From UBA9732 sp963606545 (GTDB lineage: Bacteria > Spirochaetota > Spirochaetia > Sphaerochaetales > Sphaerochaetaceae), in assembly GCA_963606545.1 (NCBI GenBank), contig CAVCYP010000015.1, positions 1-36,268 of the forward strand: a stretch of 36,268 nt of DNA, in the 5' to 3' direction. Positions 34,429 through 36,268 of this stretch are shown one piece after another. The notes beneath the pieces were generated by a model. That model had not been told where the DNA came from, made no database searches, and worked only from the letters and a program-made list of their open reading frames with translations. The first letter of the stretch is position 1. Each line of letters starts with the position of its first letter. Made by a program: the position numbers and the translations under genes.

Positions 34429-35250
34429 ATGGCAGTAGTAACAATGAAAAGTCTGCTCGAGGCAGGCGTTCATTTTGGTCATCAGACAAAGAGATGGAAT
34501 CCAAAGATGGCCAGTTTCATTTTCTCAGAGAGAAATGGAATTCATATCATCGACCTACAGAAGACAACAGCATGCATTGTTGAAGCATATGAAGCTGTTC
34601 GCGCACAGGTCAAGAACAACAAAACAGTTTTGTTCGTAGGAACAAAGAAGCAGGCACAGCAGGCTATTGAAACAGAAGCAAAGCGCTGTGGAATGCCTTA
34701 TGTCAACAATCGTTGGCTCGGCGGTATGCTTACAAACTTCTCAACTATCAAGAAGTCAATTGCAACCCTTAAGAAGATTGAGAAAATGTCTATTGATGGA
34801 ACATTTGAAAGTCTTACCAAGAAAGAAGTTGCTCTTCTCACAAAGCAGAAGACAAAGCTTGAGAAGAACCTTGGTGGTATCAAGGACATGACAGAGCTTC
34901 CTGGCATCATTTTTGTTATTGACACAAGAAAAGAAGCCATTGCTGTTGCAGAAGCAAAGCGCCTTGGCATCCCTGTAGTTGCTGTTGTTGATACCAACTG
35001 CGATCCTACAGATATCACCTACCCAATCCCTGGCAACGACGATGCAATCAGAGCAATTAGCCTCTTTGTTGAAATCATTGCAAACGCAGTAATTGATGCA
35101 GACAACGAAGTTGGCATCCAGATTATTGAATCTCTCCCTGCAAACGAAGAAGAAGCTGCAGCTCTTGAAGCTCAGGGCGCTCCAATTGATAAGGACGCTG
35201 AAGCAGAGGAAGAAGTAGAAGAAGAAAAAGAAGATAAGGACGAGGAGTAA
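34429..35250 (+). CDS. rpsB: 30S ribosomal protein S2
   Basis: A 273-residue ribosomal protein, near the platform of the small subunit. Seen are the start MAVVTMKSLLEAGVHFGHQT, KRWNPKM, NNRWLGGMLTNFSTI, DTRKEAIAVAEAKRLGIPVV and DTNCDPT. The C-terminus is extended by a strongly acidic tail (EEVEEEKEDKDEE), common in spirochaete and other S2 proteins. GAGGAG lies eight bases before the ATG at 34429. The tsf gene begins three bases after the stop, and its ribosome binding site lies inside the last rpsB codons, so the two are coupled. Confidence 0.97.
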   Translation: MAVVTMKSLLEAGVHFGHQTKRWNPKMASFIFSERNGIHIIDLQKTTACIVEAYEAVRAQVKNNKTVLFVGTKKQAQQAIETEAKRCGMPYVNNRWLGGMLTNFSTIKKSIATLKKIEKMSIDGTFESLTKKEVALLTKQKTKLEKNLGGIKDMTELPGIIFVIDTRKEAIAVAEAKRLGIPVVAVVDTNCDPTDITYPIPGNDDAIRAISLFVEIIANAVIDADNEVGIQIIESLPANEEEAAALEAQGAPIDKDAEAEEEVEEEKEDKDEE

Positions 35251-35253
35251 TCT

Positions 35254-36096
35254 ATGGAAATTACAATGGATATGATTAAACAGCTCCGTGAGCAGACACA
35301 TGCTGGTATCATGGACTGCAAGAAGGCTCTCCAGTCAAGCAATGGCGACTTTGCCAAGGCTGAAGAATACCTCAAGAAGGTTGGACTTGCTGCTGTTGAG
35401 AAGCGTGTAGACCGTGCAACAGACAATGGTAGAGTTACCTTCGTTATTACAGACAAGAAGGCTGTCATGGTTGACATTTCCTGTGAGACAGACTTTGTTG
35501 CTCGTAACGCAGAGTTCAAAAAGCTTGGTGAGGATGTCTGTAACTTGGCTATTGCTAAGGGTTACACACAGCCAACTGAAGATATGGAAGACCTTGTTAA
35601 GAAGCTCATTGCTACAATTAACGAGAACATGAAGATTAAGAAGCTTGTTGCTTTGGACATTCCTGCTAACAACTTTGTCCAGGGTTACAGCCACGCTGAT
35701 GGAAACATTGGTGTTTTGGTTCAGTTTAAGGCTTCTGACAGCGCAATCTTCGCAAACGAAGATTTCAAGACTCTTGCTTTCAACACAGCAATGCATGTTT
35801 GTGCAGCAGCTCCTATGTATCTCAACGATTCTTGCGTTCCAAAAGATTACGAGGATCAGCAGCTTGATATCTTCCAGGCTCAGGTTGCTAACATGGACAA
35901 GCCAGAGAAGGTTCTCCAGGGCATTGTCAGAGGTAAGCTTGCAAAGCATTATGCTGAAATTTGCTTGATGGATCAGATCTTCCAGATTAGCAATGATGAC
36001 AACCTTTCAGTCAAACAGCTCTTTGCTAAGTTCAACAAAGAACATGGCTCAGATGTTGAAATTGTTGGCTACGAGCGTTTCCTCGCTGGTGCATAA
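35254..36096 (+). CDS. tsf: Elongation factor Ts
   Basis: A 280-residue guanine-nucleotide exchange factor for EF-Tu. The UBA-like N-terminus is MIKQLREQTHAGIMDCKKAL, and the exchange core has SCETDFVARNAEFKKL with the TDF motif. The dimerisation and C-terminal modules follow and end in FLAGA. The start is fixed by GAGGAG at the end of rpsB, six bases before the ATG. A hairpin with poor T tract follows, so readthrough to frr is possible. Confidence 0.96.
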   Translation: MEITMDMIKQLREQTHAGIMDCKKALQSSNGDFAKAEEYLKKVGLAAVEKRVDRATDNGRVTFVITDKKAVMVDISCETDFVARNAEFKKLGEDVCNLAIAKGYTQPTEDMEDLVKKLIATINENMKIKKLVALDIPANNFVQGYSHADGNIGVLVQFKASDSAIFANEDFKTLAFNTAMHVCAAAPMYLNDSCVPKDYEDQQLDIFQAQVANMDKPEKVLQGIVRGKLAKHYAEICLMDQIFQISNDDNLSVKQLFAKFNKEHGSDVEIVGYERFLAGA

Positions 36097-36109
36097 TTAA
36101 AAAATAATC

Positions 36110-36145
36110 AAAGGCCGTTCTATTTGGGGCGGCCTTTACTTTATT
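36110..36145 (+). terminator. Weak terminator or attenuator between tsf and frr
   Basis: AAAGGCCG (36110-36117) pairs perfectly with CGGCCTTT (36130-36137) around a 12-base loop. The following tract is only ACTTTATT, so termination is probably partial. A second hairpin, GCGCA/TGCGC (around 36146-36164), follows. Confidence 0.65.
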
Positions 36146-36173
36146 GCGCAACTTTATTGTGCGCCAATTTCTG

Positions 36174-36189
36174 GCACCCCTTAAGGTGC
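36174..36189 (+). promoter_or_regulatory. Leader hairpin before frr
   Basis: GCACC (36174-36178) pairs with GGTGC (36185-36189) around CCTTAA, ten bases before the ribosome binding site. Core and loop resemble the hairpin in the leader of the EF-G II-type gene at 8184-8204. Confidence 0.5.
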
Positions 36190-36209
36190 ACCCTTTGTAG
36201 GAGTTCAAA

Positions 36210-36268
36210 ATGCAGCAAGTACTTTCCAATTGCGAAGAAAAGATGAACAAGAGCATTGCGGCTCTTAA
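36210..36268 (+). CDS. frr: Ribosome recycling factor, 5' part only
   Basis: The window ends after 19 codons and two bases. The peptide MQQVLSNCEEKMNKSIAAL matches the conserved start of RRF, in which a helix of the pattern AEERMKKSVEAL is typical. AGGAG lies six bases before the ATG. The order rpsB-tsf-frr supports the call. RRF splits post-termination ribosomes together with an EF-G, probably the recycling-type EF-G encoded at 6061-8094. Confidence 0.88.
   Translation, partial: MQQVLSNCEEKMNKSIAAL

Overview
The window looks like a chromosomal segment of a host- or gut-associated spirochaete, most likely a Treponema or close relative. The evidence is an EF-G paralogue of the spirochaete recycling type, a bacterial XPB/ERCC3-like helicase with its partner protein, a fused AroD-AroE enzyme, an rpsB-tsf-frr order, and a sugar-binding protein whose signal peptide ends in the ...VFAQGA style common in treponemes. 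Base composition is AT-leaning. No phage, insertion sequence or CRISPR array is seen. The assignment is an inference from gene content only.

Layout. 1-378: AT-rich non-coding DNA with a strong leftward promoter that may serve a stable-RNA operon outside the window. 379-1902: comM. 1909-2150: tRNA-Lys and tRNA-Glu with their own promoter and terminator. 2180-3729: a palindromic repeat, a nuclease-like protein of unknown role, and a convergent overlapping alpha/beta hydrolase. 3781-6030: a His-rich zinc/cadmium-type P1B ATPase with a candidate metal-responsive operator. 6061-10396: two EF-G paralogues, one recycling-type and one divergent EF-G II-type. 10400-15923: a second copy of the repeat and a leftward sugar operon (binding protein, two permeases, GH31 glycosidase) under a perfect LacI-type operator. 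15954-16499: a lone NADAR-domain protein. 16583-16666: a third palindromic element. 16706-20777: mfd-trmB. 20820-24960: an inositol-monophosphatase-family enzyme, a queuosine-precursor transporter coupled to an ACT-like protein, nrdR and dgt. 25019-30589: a tightly coupled five-gene operon (membrane protein, aroK, aroC, XPB helicase, XPB partner). 30599-34178: an ABC-F ATPase divergent from aroDE. 34238-end: rpsB, tsf and the start of frr.

How the genes work together. Translation is the main theme: tRNAs, two EF-Gs, an ABC-F protein, S2, EF-Ts, RRF, TrmB and queuosine salvage. Three shikimate enzymes (AroK, AroC, AroDE) are spread over about 9 kb. Genome maintenance is represented by Mfd, XPB with its partner, Dgt and NrdR. 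The sugar operon lacks its own ABC ATPase and its LacI regulator.

The least explained signals are three 82-84 bp double-palindrome elements, all with an internal period of exactly 41 bp although they use two unrelated arm sequences, and the XPB-partner pair translationally coupled to chorismate synthesis.
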